From Sphingobacterium paludis (lineage in GTDB: Bacteria > Bacteroidota > Bacteroidia > Sphingobacteriales > Sphingobacteriaceae): a stretch of DNA of 64,000 nucleotides. The notes under the pieces are model-generated. The model was given only the letters and a program-made list of their open reading frames with translations. It searched no databases and was not told the DNA's origin. This document shows positions 26,783 to 35,752 of the stretch, piece by piece. Both the position numbers and the translations under genes were made by a program. Position 1 is the stretch's first letter. Every line of letters begins with the position of its first letter. The stretch spans positions 1 to 64,000 of the forward strand of contig NZ_SNZV01000001.1 in NCBI RefSeq assembly GCF_004364125.1, given 5' to 3'.

Positions 26783-27646
26783 ATGATTTTAGTTGCCGAT
26801 AGCGGATCCTCGAATTCAGATTGGATGCTTAACCTGCCTGATAGTAAGCCCTTATCTTTTCGTACCAAAGGTCTAAATCCTTTTTTCGTCAATGAGAAAG
26901 AGATTGCGAAAGTGATGAAAGAGGTGCCGGAGATTTTGCCCTATGCAAATGAAATTCATGAAGTATACTTTTTTGGTGCAGGCTGCGTGACACCAGATCG
27001 AAGAGAGATCGTGTCGAACGCGCTTACCGAGATATTTCCTACGGCTTTCATCAATGTGGAGAGTGATTTGTTAGGCTGTGCATATGCCACATGTGGCGAC
27101 AAAAAGGGCTACGTATCTACTATTGGGACAGGGTCTGATATCGGTTTTTTTGATGGGGAGCATTTAACCACGGGCGTACACGGTGTAGGCTATGTATTGG
27201 GCGATGAAGGTTCGGGCGCTTGGTTTGGCAAGCAGCTAATTACTGCCTTTCTGTATGATAAAATGCCCAAAGATTTGACAAAAAAATTTTCCGAGCAGTA
27301 CCGCTTAAATAAAGATATCGTCATTAAGAATGTTTACCAACGCGATCGGCCGAATGCTTATTTAGCATCTTTCGCTGAATTTATGGCCGAAAATCGCCTG
27401 CATCCTTATATTGATACCTTGCTACGGAATGGTTTCGACGAGTTTGTCCGTACAAATATTATGACCTACCCGGATTATTGGGAATACAAGGTCCACTTTG
27501 TCGGCCGTATCGCATATCACTTCGATCTGCAACTTCGGGAGGTCTGTGAAGTACTCGGCGTAAAAATGGGCGCTATTTTAAAAAGTCCGATGGAACATTT
27601 ATTCCATTTTATTGTTGATAGAGAAACAAAGTTAATACAAGAATAA
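26783..27646 (+). CDS. BadF/BadG-type sugar kinase (N-acetylglucosamine kinase-like), divergent paralogue
   Basis: 287 residues of the actin-like ATPase fold. It has an N-terminal phosphate loop (DSGSSNSDW), FFGAGCVTPDRR, the catalytic Asp region SDLLGCA, phosphate-2 motif STIGTGSDIGFF and adenosine region VLGDEGSGAWFGKQL. Family members phosphorylate amino sugars such as GlcNAc or MurNAc for wall recycling. It closely resembles the kinase at 32020-32880, but its first phosphate loop has Asn where the paralogue has Lys (DGGSTKTNW). The substrate may therefore differ. It is followed 6 nt later by the glutathione peroxidase gene. Confidence 0.85.
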   Translation: MILVADSGSSNSDWMLNLPDSKPLSFRTKGLNPFFVNEKEIAKVMKEVPEILPYANEIHEVYFFGAGCVTPDRREIVSNALTEIFPTAFINVESDLLGCAYATCGDKKGYVSTIGTGSDIGFFDGEHLTTGVHGVGYVLGDEGSGAWFGKQLITAFLYDKMPKDLTKKFSEQYRLNKDIVIKNVYQRDRPNAYLASFAEFMAENRLHPYIDTLLRNGFDEFVRTNIMTYPDYWEYKVHFVGRIAYHFDLQLREVCEVLGVKMGAILKSPMEHLFHFIVDRETKLIQE

Positions 27647-27652
27647 TAACAT

Positions 27653-28171
27653 ATGACAGTCATGAGCACCATTATGTTGCTGGTTTCCATGTTTGCACCA
27701 GCCACATCTATTTACGATTTTACATTCACCTCCATCGATGGTGAAGAAATAAACATGGCCAATTTTAAAGGTAAAAATATTTTGATCGTTAATACCGCTT
27801 CAAAATGTGGATTTACTAAACAGTACAAAGATTTGCAAGCTTTGCATGAGCAGTATGGAAAAGATTTGGTGATTATAGGTTTTCCTGCCGATAATTTTGG
27901 AGGCCAGGAGCCGGGAACGAATGAGGAAATCCAGGACTTTTGCGAGAAAAACTATGGCGTTACCTTCTTGTTGTCGGAGAAAGTCGATGTGAAGGGAAAA
28001 GATATGGATCCACTGTTTAAATATTTGACAGGAGCTGAAAATGCTGACTTCACCGGTGATATCAATTGGAACTTCGAAAAATTCCTAATCGGTAAAGATG
28101 GTAAGTTAGTCCATCGCTACAGATCCAAGGTCAATCCATTGGATGCAAGCATTACCTCGCAGCTGAAATAA
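27653..28171 (+). CDS. Glutathione peroxidase-family thiol peroxidase
   Basis: 172 residues. The catalytic Cys is Cys52 in NTASKCGFT; the other active-site elements FGGQEPGT (Gln) and DINWNFEKFLI (Trp, Asn) are in place. It is the Cys, not selenocysteine, form; most bacterial enzymes of this type use thioredoxin rather than glutathione. The first ~19 residues are hydrophobic and could be a signal or anchor (STIMLLVSMFAPATS), suggesting export. It lies 6 nt after the sugar kinase gene and ends in a very strong terminator. Confidence 0.92.
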   Translation: MTVMSTIMLLVSMFAPATSIYDFTFTSIDGEEINMANFKGKNILIVNTASKCGFTKQYKDLQALHEQYGKDLVIIGFPADNFGGQEPGTNEEIQDFCEKNYGVTFLLSEKVDVKGKDMDPLFKYLTGAENADFTGDINWNFEKFLIGKDGKLVHRYRSKVNPLDASITSQLK

Positions 28172-28176
28172 GCTGC

Positions 28177-28223
28177 ATTATACATAAAAAAAGACTCCGA
28201 AAGAGTCTTTTTTTATGTATAAT
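28177..28223. terminator. Bidirectional terminator with a perfect 21-bp stem
   Basis: The arms 28177-28197 and 28203-28223 are exact reverse complements around a CGAAA loop; the central part is GACTC/GAGTC flanked by A7 and T7. It follows the peroxidase stop by 6 nt and can serve the convergent tdk gene. Confidence 0.92.
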
Positions 28224-28320
28224 GGCGGGACCATTTATAAACTAATTTTGTTACGGGTAAAAATACCAAGTTTATAGCTATCGACCAAAGCGCTTACGTT
28301 AAGCTTTAAGCGATTTACTT

Positions 28321-28896
28321 TTATAGGTTGTAATAACAGGATCGGCAACGCGGCTCATAGATATCATGCTCACCAAGTAAGACGCGCTCTTCCTGTGCGG
28401 AAATACGGAAAGAATAGTTCGCGGGTGCACCACATTGCATACATACCGCGTGCACTTTGGTAACATGCTCTGCAATGGCCATTAAGGCTGGTATTGGCCC
28501 GAAAGGCTTTCCTTTAAAATCCATGTCAAGTCCCGCAACAATAACCCGAACCCCCGCATTTGCGAGTTGTACACAGACGTTTGGAAGCTCATCATCGAAA
28601 AACTGAGCTTCGTCTATCCCTACGACTTTAGTATCGGCACTAAGCAGCAAGATAGCAGATGAGTGGGAGATAGGCGTTGAGGGTATACTATTGCTATTGT
28701 GCGATACGACAGCGCGCTCATCATAGCGAATATCAATCGCGGGTTTAAAAATTTCAACAGGCAGCTTTGCAAACTGCGCGCGTCTCATTCGGCGGATAAG
28801 TTCTTCCGTTTTTCCGGAAAACATCGAGCCGCAAATCACTTCGATACTTCCTACCTGGGAATTTTTCTGAATAAAGGTGTGTTCGGAAAACAGCAT
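28321..28896 (-). CDS. tdk: Thymidine kinase
   Basis: 191 residues of the type II thymidine kinase family. Walker A is GSMFSGKT (residues 23-30), the Walker B-like GIDEAQFF lies at ~91-98, the lasso/substrate region includes [13 protein letters not shown], and four structural zinc cysteines sit in CMQCG and CRSCYY. It phosphorylates thymidine to dTMP in salvage. The longest frame begins with TTG at 28920; the ATG at 28896 gives the usual family length and is preferred. It stands alone. Confidence 0.94.
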   Translation of the reverse strand: MLFSEHTFIQKNSQVGSIEVICGSMFSGKTEELIRRMRRAQFAKLPVEIFKPAIDIRYDERAVVSHNSNSIPSTPISHSSAILLLSADTKVVGIDEAQFFDDELPNVCVQLANAGVRVIVAGLDMDFKGKPFGPIPALMAIAEHVTKVHAVCMQCGAPANYSFRISAQEERVLLGEHDIYEPRCRSCYYNL

Positions 28897-29108
28897 GTTG
28901 TTGTTTATGATAGTTGACAAAGAGCCGCTTAACGTATCTTAAAACTTCTCCTTGAATCTGTGCTAATATCAGAATTATATCTTAAATTTGAACGAAGGAA
29001 ATGAGCTGTGTGGCGGAATGACATAGCTATCAGTTCATTTTTTTTTTCCACATATCTGCGAACGGAAGTAACGGCATGTGGACCTAGAAAAATAAATACA
29101 GACAAAAT

Positions 29109-30104
29109 ATGGCGTATACAAAAGAATCTATTTTTTCCAAAATTGGCGAGTTGTTGGTGGAGCTTAATGACGGCTATACGGAACTGTCAGAATCTGATGC
29201 GGGAAGCAAATCCGTTGACATCTTATTACTGGAAGCAAAAGCAAAGTTTTTGGCCACGCATCTGGAAGTGTTAAGACAATTGGAATCTGTCAGCACGCAA
29301 GATTCATCCGTAACGAAAAGTGAGGCTGATGAAGCTGAAAGTGAGACCAGACAGGAAATCATTTTTACGCCACCTACAGCGTTGGACGAAGCCATCGACC
29401 AACAACCAGTCGAAGAAGAAATCGAAGAAGAGCAAGCTCCTCCGGCAGAAGAATCGTCAAGTGCGCCAGAGCCTGTTGAAAAATCTGAAGAAAAGCAATC
29501 TACTGCGATATCGCCAGAGGCGAATGCCGATAAAGCTGTATCTGAAAATCTATTTTCCAAGCCTGAGGCGGTTTCCGAAAATGAGGGGGCTCCGCAGGAT
29601 ACAGAGGAAAAGATATCCGCCAGCAGCAATTCCGAACAACAAGCTGAAAAGATTGTCGAAAATGAAGTGGCGGAAGTTGTTGTGCATGAGGTGATACAAG
29701 AGCCAAAGGAAATTGTGCTTGAAACGAAGCCAGTGCAGGAAGAAGCAAAGCCTACCCGGCCTTTGACGTTGAATGAAATGCTTCAACAGCAGCGTCAGGC
29801 ACAGGGAGGACTTAGCCAAGTGCGTAATAATACAACAGCGACGCCGCCTGTGAAAGCTCCAGAAAGCAAAGTCATAGATCTTAAAACGGTGATCAACCTC
29901 AATGATAAATTACTATTTATTAAGGATTTGTTTAACGGCTATTCTTTAGCCTACAGCGAAGCGATAGAGCTGTTGAACCGATATAATACGTTCGCGGAAG
30001 CGGATGTGTTTTTACAAACAAATTACGCACTGAAAAACAATTGGGCTGATAAGCCCCAGACAGTGGAGAAGCTATATGCCGTGCTCCGGAAAAAATTTAT
30101 GTAA
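29109..30104 (+). CDS. Bacteroidota conserved protein with acidic linker, unknown function
   Basis: 331 residues, no signal peptide. Residues 1-~60 are helical (ESIFSKIGELLVELNDGY...LLEAKAKFLATHLEVLRQL). Residues ~65-225 are a low-complexity acidic linker rich in E, A, P, Q and S. The C-terminal ~75 residues form a compact conserved-looking domain containing LNDKLLFIKDLFNGYSLAYSEAI, ending KLYAVLRKKFM. I recall similar C-terminal domains in many Bacteroidota hypothetical proteins but know no function. The architecture, two folded ends joined by a disordered tether, suggests a cytosolic scaffold or adaptor. Monocistronic, closed by a terminator. Confidence 0.75.
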   Translation: MAYTKESIFSKIGELLVELNDGYTELSESDAGSKSVDILLLEAKAKFLATHLEVLRQLESVSTQDSSVTKSEADEAESETRQEIIFTPPTALDEAIDQQPVEEEIEEEQAPPAEESSSAPEPVEKSEEKQSTAISPEANADKAVSENLFSKPEAVSENEGAPQDTEEKISASSNSEQQAEKIVENEVAEVVVHEVIQEPKEIVLETKPVQEEAKPTRPLTLNEMLQQQRQAQGGLSQVRNNTTATPPVKAPESKVIDLKTVINLNDKLLFIKDLFNGYSLAYSEAIELLNRYNTFAEADVFLQTNYALKNNWADKPQTVEKLYAVLRKKFM

Positions 30105-30126
30105 CGTGCACATCGGCAATGAGGAG

Positions 30127-30163
30127 AAAGGCTTTCTATCGAAATGGTGGAAAGCCTTTTTTT
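30127..30163. terminator. Intrinsic terminator after the acidic-linker gene
   Basis: AAAGGCTTTC (30127-30136) pairs perfectly with GAAAGCCTTT (30150-30159) across a 13-nt loop, followed by a T run. Confidence 0.85.
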
Positions 30164-30174
30164 AAGCTACATTT

Positions 30175-30672
30175 TTAAGTTAAATCAAACTTTACCCAAT
30201 CCTGACCTTGATGCCCATAGATAAAGTACTTGGGTTGTAATATTTCAGCGCATATTTCCACATCGACCAAAAAATCATCGGCATGTAGGCCGAGGTCAGT
30301 TTTTTGTATAATGTAAACTTGGTTCGCCGTCACGGCATCGGTTCGAGCAAGCAAATCATCTTCCAGAAGCGTGCCGATTTCACTGTATAGGCTTTCGTTT
30401 TCCTGAATGATTAACAAGATCGATGGGTTGTCAAACTTTTCCTGTAACAGACTGCCGCCCGCAATCTGAACACTATCCATCAGCTGTTCATTATAAATTG
30501 GTTCAAATCCAGAGCGCTGCTCGACGATTAGTACCGTTGGTCGTTGCTCCTGCGGGATAAACTTCAGTTTGTGAATCAGGATATTGATTTCTTCATCAAG
30601 GTATTCCGCTTCGTGCGGGGCATTTTGCAGTTTTTCGTTGTATAAATGTGTATAGAAATGAAGTTCTTCCAT
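30175..30672 (-). CDS. Uncharacterised 165-residue protein, TroA/BtuF-like C-terminal half
   Basis: No signal peptide or membrane segment. The ending, ANQVYIIQK...VDVEICAEILQPKYFIYGHQ, resembles the last part of BtuF/TroA-type periplasmic binding proteins (usually NRVYxI...DxxEILAEIIHPE), and RPTVLIVEQRSGF resembles their mid-domain RPKVLxx strand. The usual N-terminal lobe and export signal are missing, so this may be a cytosolic relative reduced to one lobe. I would not assign a ligand. A TAAATTTG element 20 nt upstream supports the ATG at 30672. Confidence 0.6.
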   Translation of the reverse strand: MEELHFYTHLYNEKLQNAPHEAEYLDEEINILIHKLKFIPQEQRPTVLIVEQRSGFEPIYNEQLMDSVQIAGGSLLQEKFDNPSILLIIQENESLYSEIGTLLEDDLLARTDAVTANQVYIIQKTDLGLHADDFLVDVEICAEILQPKYFIYGHQGQDWVKFDLT

Positions 30673-30691
30673 GCGAATCGATTTGACTTGA

Positions 30692-30699
30692 CAAATTTA
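30692..30699 (-). promoter_or_regulatory. Bacteroidota -7 promoter element
   Basis: TAAATTTG on the minus strand, 20 nt before the ATG at 30672. No convincing -33 partner is seen. Confidence 0.45.
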
Positions 30700-30793
30700 C
30701 GTAAGCGATACGTAAGAACCTAATCCGGGTGCTTTAATGTGCACGAATGGCATATAATTTGTAAATTGCATAAGTAAAAATAACAGTACAACT

Positions 30794-31108
30794 ATGTTCG
30801 ATAAATTAATGCAGGCTCAGCAAAAGGCTGAAGAAGTTAAAAAGAGATTGGATGGTATTTCCGTTTCGGGAGAAGCCGAGGGTGGAAAGATCCGGATTAT
30901 TGCTTCGGCGAACAAAGAGATCAAAGAGGTTATCATCGACCCTGATTTTTTGGCACAGGCCGACAAGGAAGAGCTGGAGGAGCTGCTTATCGTCGCGTTG
31001 AACAAGACTTTGCAACAGGCAGAAAACGTAAGTCAGTCAGAGATGCAAGCGATGTCACAAGACTTACTTGGTGGTCTTGGCGGGTTAGGAAATCTGTTCA
31101 ATAAATAA
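30794..31108 (+). CDS. ebfC: YbaB/EbfC nucleoid-associated protein
   Basis: 104 residues of the YbaB/EbfC family: an N-terminal helix (MFDKLMQAQQKAEEVKKRL), a four-stranded sheet (GGKIRIIASANKEIKEVIIDPDFL) and a C-terminal helix. Dimers bind DNA and influence nucleoid structure. In many bacteria the gene sits with dnaX and recR; that linkage is absent here. It is followed 11 nt later by the UPF0173 hydrolase gene with a GGAGG ribosome site between them, so the two are likely co-transcribed. Confidence 0.92.
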   Translation: MFDKLMQAQQKAEEVKKRLDGISVSGEAEGGKIRIIASANKEIKEVIIDPDFLAQADKEELEELLIVALNKTLQQAENVSQSEMQAMSQDLLGGLGGLGNLFNK

Positions 31109-31119
31109 AGGAGGAAAAC

Positions 31120-31803
31120 ATGAACGTTACGTATTACGGACAGTCGTGCGTAGAATTTGATTTTGACGGTACGAAAGTACTTTTGGATCCATTTATCACG
31201 TACAATGAGCTGGCCAACAATATTGATATCGCGACGATACGTCCCGATTACATCTTCTTGAGCCACTGCCACCAAGATCATGTCGCAGACCTCATTCCGA
31301 TACAGAAAAATAGTGGCGCAACCGTTGCGGCTATTGTGGAAACGGCAGCTTGGGCAAAAGCTCAGGGGGTTCCGGAAGATAAGGTGATCGACTACAATTT
31401 TGGGGGAACGCTGGATTTGCCTTTTGGCCGTGTCAAGATGGTGTATGCTTTGCACACCAACAGTACGCCCGAGGGAGATTATGCGGGTGTGCCCGTAGGC
31501 TTCGTTTTCTTTGTTGGCACGAAAAAGATCTATTTTGCAGGTGATACCGGTTTGACCTTAGAAATGAAGCTATTGGAAGATCTGGAACTTGACTGGGCTT
31601 TCTTGCCTATAGGGGGGCATTATACGATGGATGTGGACGACGCCATTCGCGCTGCCCGTTTTATAAACTGTAAAAATATCATCGGTATCCACTACGATAC
31701 GTTCCCGCCGATTCGTATAGACCGGGAAGCTGCCAAGCGAAAATTTGATGAGCAAGGTTTAACATTACATTTGCCCAGCGTAGGTGAAAACCTTACGCTC
31801 TAA
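31120..31803 (+). CDS. UPF0173 metal-dependent hydrolase (metallo-beta-lactamase fold)
   Basis: 227 residues. The metal motif is SHCHQDHVAD at ~46-55, an HxHxDH site with Cys and Gln in the variable positions; later ligands appear in YALHTN, FAGDTGLT and GIHYDTFPPI, the layout of the UPF0173/YtkL family. The substrate is unknown; RNase, lactonase and phosphodiesterase activities occur in the superfamily. It has one of the few clear Shine-Dalgarno sequences in the window (GGAGG about 8 nt before the ATG). Last gene of the ebfC unit. Confidence 0.9.
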   Translation: MNVTYYGQSCVEFDFDGTKVLLDPFITYNELANNIDIATIRPDYIFLSHCHQDHVADLIPIQKNSGATVAAIVETAAWAKAQGVPEDKVIDYNFGGTLDLPFGRVKMVYALHTNSTPEGDYAGVPVGFVFFVGTKKIYFAGDTGLTLEMKLLEDLELDWAFLPIGGHYTMDVDDAIRAARFINCKNIIGIHYDTFPPIRIDREAAKRKFDEQGLTLHLPSVGENLTL

Positions 31804-31950
31804 GTAAATCCATCGTGCGAAGCTGATAACAATGGGCACTTTCATCTGAAGATTCTTTCGATCGATATAGCCCATTGCTGCAGTACGGATAGGTTTAATC
31901 ATAAGATTAGAAGATTCAGTAAAATCGCTACTTGGATAATAAGGATAAGA

Positions 31951-31987
31951 TAAAGGCCCGGATGCGATAGCATTCCGGGCCTTTATT
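31951..31987. terminator. Bidirectional terminator between UPF0173 gene and sugar kinase
   Basis: TAAAGGCCCGGA (31951-31962) pairs perfectly with TCCGGGCCTTTA (31974-31985). It lies between two convergent genes. Confidence 0.8.
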
Positions 31988-32019
31988 ATGGTATGACCTG
32001 CGCTGTTTATAAGCGGCTA

Positions 32020-32880
32020 CTAGGCGTTCTTAGCTGCTCGGTTGATATGAAAAACAACAAGGTCGTCAATCGGTGAACGAAGGATTTTCCCTACTTTCAT
32101 ATTGTACTGTGATGCTTTTTCTTCTAAAACATTTCTGAAATTATACCCGACAGAACCGATACAGTTAAACGTGTAGTTTTGATAATCTGGGTATTTGCTT
32201 ACGAGATTGTTGAAAAAGGCTTCGAAAGCATCCTCAACAATTTTCCTCGTGTACTGGATATTTACATTATTGTCGTACACAAATTTGCTGAAACTTGCAC
32301 AGAATCTGTTAGCCAACGGTTTGGTGTACACGTTGTCCATGATCTCATCTGGCGTAAGTTTATAGGTTTCGAAAAATGATTTCGCCACATCTTCAGGCAT
32401 CAATCCGCGAATAAAATCCGTTAATAATTTCTTACCGATAAAGCTGCCGCTTCCCTCATCGCCTAAAATATAAGCGGCAGAATCGATATTGTGGGTGATG
32501 TCATGACCATCATAAATACATGTATTAGTTCCTGTACCCAGTATCGCCGCAAAACCTGATTGGTTGCCTAACAACGCGCGTGCAGCCGCTAATAGGTCGT
32601 GTCCAATTTCCACTTTGGCATTGGGGAAAACCTTCTGCATAGCGATTTCTACAATTTTCGCTTTTTCAGCATTGTGAACGCCTGCACCATAGTAATTCAC
32701 CTCATTAATTTTGTCTAAAGGAAGATCTCCCGGAAGACCCTTTTTAAGCGAATTGACAATGTATTCACTATCAACGAAGTAAGGATTATAACCCTCGGTG
32801 TTGAAGTATATTTTTTTATTTGAGTCGTCTAACAAGCACCAGTTTGTTTTCGTAGACCCTCCGTCCGCAATGATAATCAT
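32020..32880 (-). CDS. BadF/BadG-type N-acetylglucosamine kinase-like protein
   Basis: 286 residues. It carries the canonical phosphate-1 loop DGGSTKTNW at residues 5-13, YYGAGVHN, catalytic region HDLLAAARALLG, phosphate-2 motif ILGTGTNTCIYDG and adenosine region ILGDEGSGSFIGKKLL. It should phosphorylate an amino sugar such as GlcNAc released in wall recycling. It is a close relative of the kinase at 26783-27646 but with the more standard ATP site. It stands alone and is followed by a bidirectional terminator. Confidence 0.9.
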   Translation of the reverse strand: MIIIADGGSTKTNWCLLDDSNKKIYFNTEGYNPYFVDSEYIVNSLKKGLPGDLPLDKINEVNYYGAGVHNAEKAKIVEIAMQKVFPNAKVEIGHDLLAAARALLGNQSGFAAILGTGTNTCIYDGHDITHNIDSAAYILGDEGSGSFIGKKLLTDFIRGLMPEDVAKSFFETYKLTPDEIMDNVYTKPLANRFCASFSKFVYDNNVNIQYTRKIVEDAFEAFFNNLVSKYPDYQNYTFNCIGSVGYNFRNVLEEKASQYNMKVGKILRSPIDDLVVFHINRAAKNA

Positions 32881-33527
32881 TATAGATTTGGTTTTATTGT
32901 GTTATTTTGTTTGTTCTCTTATCAATTTCTTACACTAATGTCTCTTCGAAAATACATTTTTATGTTTAGAAATACGAATGTCCAATAGGAAAAAAGCGTA
33001 TTTCCAAACTGCTTTATGTTTTTTTTGCTGTAAAAAGTGTGTTTAGAGCATGTAAAGCCGTTTTTTTTACGAAAAACATTTTTTCGTATCTTAGTGTATT
33101 TAGTACAATAACTGCTGTTACCTAATCTGCTAAAATATGTCGGTATCCATGGTGAACAAATGGCGTACACTTTAGTTTGCGCGAAAGGAGTGCTGTTTTA
33201 TATGTTCCAGGAAACAGGTAAATGGTTTAAAAAAATAAAATATATATAAAAAGTGAAGAGCTATAAAACATTTTTGTTTGATCTGCGTTAATATTAATAT
33301 CTGTTCCAGAGTGAAAAAAATATATATAATTTCTTTGAATATACAAATCTTATGTTATTTTTGTGCCAATTCTCAGATTTATCCTTTTGAGGTGATCTAA
33401 TGTACTTTCAATAAGTGAATCTTTAAAATATGTTTTAGCTCTCCTTTTCATGTAGGTAGCATAGGCTAGAATAGATCGGATAAAATCAAATTGCAATAAA
33501 AATCCTATATCTCATAATAACAAGTTA
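32881..33527. other. AT-rich intergenic region and rho leader
   Basis: 647 bp without a credible gene; the short frames inside are dominated by Lys, Phe, Ile and Tyr as expected of random AT-rich sequence. It contains the promoter at 33334-33363 and then about 160 nt of probable rho leader. Confidence 0.6.
33334..33363 (+). promoter_or_regulatory. Bacteroidota promoter for rho
   Basis: TTTG (33334-33337), 18 nt, then TATTTTTG (33356-33363). Transcription would start near 33368, giving a leader of about 160 nt before the rho ATG. Confidence 0.65.
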
Positions 33528-35000
33528 ATGGATATTAATGAACTAAATACCAAACTCGTGTCGGAGTTACGCGAGATTGCAAAAGTATTGGGCATCGCTG
33601 ATGTCGATAAACTACGCAAACAAGAGTTGATTGATCGCATTTCTGCTATTGCCAAACAATCAATTCAAGAAGAACAAGTCGAGGTGCCGGCAGCGGATGA
33701 AGCTGATAAGCCCAGAAAACGTGTTCGCACCCTAAAAACAGAGCCTGTAGCCGTTACAAAAAGACCTTCTAGTGAAGAGGTAAGACCAGAGCTTACTGTT
33801 GTGGAGGAAGCCGCCGCAAGACCCGTTGCAGCGACAGAAAATGCGCCTAAAGCGGAGTCTTCATCTCCTGTACTTCCAACAGATTTTGATAACGTTATTG
33901 TAAACGAGGGTGTTCTCGAAATTATGCCAGATGGCTATGGATTCCTGCGTTCTTCAGATTATAATTACTTGACCTCACCTGATGATATCTACGTTTCTCA
34001 ATCACAAATTAAATTATTTGGATTGAAAACGGGTGACAACGTTCGTGGGAGTATTCGTCCACCGAAAGAAGGTGAAAAATATTTTCCTTTGGTGCGTGTT
34101 GAATCCATTAACGGTCAAAATCCAGCAGAGATCCGCGATCGCGTTCCGTTTGATTATTTGACGCCGTTATTTCCGGATGAAAAGCTTAATCTGGATCTTG
34201 GCGTAGGCAACCAGTCTACGCGCATCATGGATTTGTTTACACCAATCGGTAAAGGCCAGCGGGGCTTAATTGTTGCGCAACCAAAAACGGGTAAAACAAA
34301 CTTGTTGAAGGAAGTGGCAAACGCAATTGCTAAAAACCACCCGGAAGTATATTTAATTATCTTGCTTATTGACGAGCGTCCGGAAGAGGTTACTGATATG
34401 GCGCGAAACGTACGCGCGGAGGTTATCTCGTCAACATTTGATGAGCCTGCCGATCGCCATGTGAAAATAGCCAACATCGTGCTTGAAAAAGCGAAGAGAA
34501 TGGTCGAGTGTGGACATGATGTTGTTATCCTTCTCGATTCGATTACACGTCTGGCACGTGCTTATAACACCGTAGCGCCAGCATCGGGTAAAATCTTATC
34601 GGGTGGTGTAGACGCAAATGCTTTACATAAGCCAAAACGGTTCTTTGGAGCAGCGCGAAACATCGAGAATGGTGGTTCACTCACCATATTAGCCACCGCC
34701 TTAACCGATACCGGATCGAAAATGGACGATGTAATTTTTGAAGAGTTCAAAGGAACGGGTAATATGGAACTTCAATTAGATCGTAAATTGGCGAATAAAC
34801 GTATATTCCCAGCGATTGACCTGACGGCTTCGAGTACGCGTAGAGATGATCTTTTGGTGGACAGAGATACCTTGCAGCGGATGTGGGTGTTGCGCAACCA
34901 TCTTGCAGACATGAACTCGAACGAAGCAATGGAATTCTTGTTGACACAATTGCGCGGGACAAAATCAAACGAAGAGTTTTTGATCAGTATGAATAGCTAA
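33528..35000 (+). CDS. rho: Transcription termination factor Rho
   Basis: 490 residues. The N-terminal Rho_N helical domain (1-~45) is followed by a charged, Ala/Pro-rich linker (~50-120), the cold-shock-like primary RNA site (~125-205, with [15 protein letters not shown]), and the RecA-type helicase domain with P-loop QPKTGKT (251-257) and Walker [11 protein letters not shown]. The hexamer pulls on RNA and releases RNA polymerase. The linker is an extra compared with E. coli Rho (419 residues) and is common in Bacteroidota. A long leader may allow autoregulation. A terminator follows before pssA. Confidence 0.96.
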   Translation: MDINELNTKLVSELREIAKVLGIADVDKLRKQELIDRISAIAKQSIQEEQVEVPAADEADKPRKRVRTLKTEPVAVTKRPSSEEVRPELTVVEEAAARPVAATENAPKAESSSPVLPTDFDNVIVNEGVLEIMPDGYGFLRSSDYNYLTSPDDIYVSQSQIKLFGLKTGDNVRGSIRPPKEGEKYFPLVRVESINGQNPAEIRDRVPFDYLTPLFPDEKLNLDLGVGNQSTRIMDLFTPIGKGQRGLIVAQPKTGKTNLLKEVANAIAKNHPEVYLIILLIDERPEEVTDMARNVRAEVISSTFDEPADRHVKIANIVLEKAKRMVECGHDVVILLDSITRLARAYNTVAPASGKILSGGVDANALHKPKRFFGAARNIENGGSLTILATALTDTGSKMDDVIFEEFKGTGNMELQLDRKLANKRIFPAIDLTASSTRRDDLLVDRDTLQRMWVLRNHLADMNSNEAMEFLLTQLRGTKSNEEFLISMNS

Positions 35001-35023
35001 TTCAATCAACATTTGATATTTTT

Positions 35024-35060
35024 AAGCCATCTTTCGTCAGAAAGGTGGCTTAACTTTTTT
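35024..35060 (+). terminator. Intrinsic terminator after rho
   Basis: AAGCCATCTTTC (35024-35035) and GAAAGGTGGCTT (35040-35051) pair with one G-T step around a GTCA loop, followed by AACTTTTTT. It lies immediately before the pssA start at 35066, so pssA may depend on read-through or have a promoter inside rho. Confidence 0.8.
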
Positions 35061-35065
35061 ATTGC

Positions 35066-35740
35066 ATGAAAAAACATCTCCCTAACACCCTAACTTGTCT
35101 GAATCTTTTTTCAGGTTGTCTGGCTGTTTTATTCGCGCTTGATGAGGCCTATCTGTACATGTTTTATTGTGTTCTTGCGTCTGGTTTTTTTGACTTTTTC
35201 GATGGCATGTTGGCGCGTGCGCTCCACGTGAAATCTACTATTGGCAAGGAACTGGATTCGCTGGCAGATATGGTTAGTTTTGGGTTTCTGCCAGGAGTGG
35301 TGTTTTTTCTACTGCTCCAGTCGGCCACAACGTCTGTCTACGTGCCCTACTTAGGCTTTGTCGTGACTATTTTTTCGGCTTTGCGGCTGGCAAAATTCAA
35401 TGTAGATGAGCGACAAAGTGCTGATTTTATAGGGCTTAACACCCCGATGAATACATTCTTCGTTGTCTCACTGCCATTTATCGCTTCCAATAGCTCGTTT
35501 TCATTTTCGCTGATTGTCCTTTTGCCCCTCATTGCGCTTCTTAGTTACCTCTTGGTGTCTGAGATTAGGCTTTTTAGCATGAAGCTTTCTTCGTTGACTT
35601 GGCAGGATAATAAGTTCAAGTACATATTCCTTCTGCTTGCGGCCATCCTACTTGTGGTATTGCAGTTTAGCGCTTTTCCCTTTATTCTGCTCGCCTATGT
35701 AGCTTTTTCTTTTTTGCACTTTTCGCAGAAAGATGCTTAG
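35066..35740 (+). CDS. pssA: CDP-diacylglycerol-serine O-phosphatidyltransferase
   Basis: 224 residues, integral membrane. The CDP-alcohol phosphotransferase motif DxxDGxxAR...G...D...D is present as DFFDGMLAR...GKELDSLAD at ~50-75. The NTLTCLNLFSGCLAVLFAL start is typical of the PssA subfamily. About six to seven membrane segments follow. It makes phosphatidylserine, the precursor of phosphatidylethanolamine. The start codon is only a few bases after the rho terminator. Confidence 0.92.
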   Translation: MKKHLPNTLTCLNLFSGCLAVLFALDEAYLYMFYCVLASGFFDFFDGMLARALHVKSTIGKELDSLADMVSFGFLPGVVFFLLLQSATTSVYVPYLGFVVTIFSALRLAKFNVDERQSADFIGLNTPMNTFFVVSLPFIASNSSFSFSLIVLLPLIALLSYLLVSEIRLFSMKLSSLTWQDNKFKYIFLLLAAILLVVLQFSAFPFILLAYVAFSFLHFSQKDA

Positions 35741-35752
35741 ACTCCACGCGGG

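Noticed and set aside
29174..29748. Minus-strand frames of 82-151 residues opposite the acidic-linker gene
   Set aside because: They mirror the low-complexity Glu/Ala codons of the plus-strand gene and are rich in Ser and Leu as expected of such shadows.
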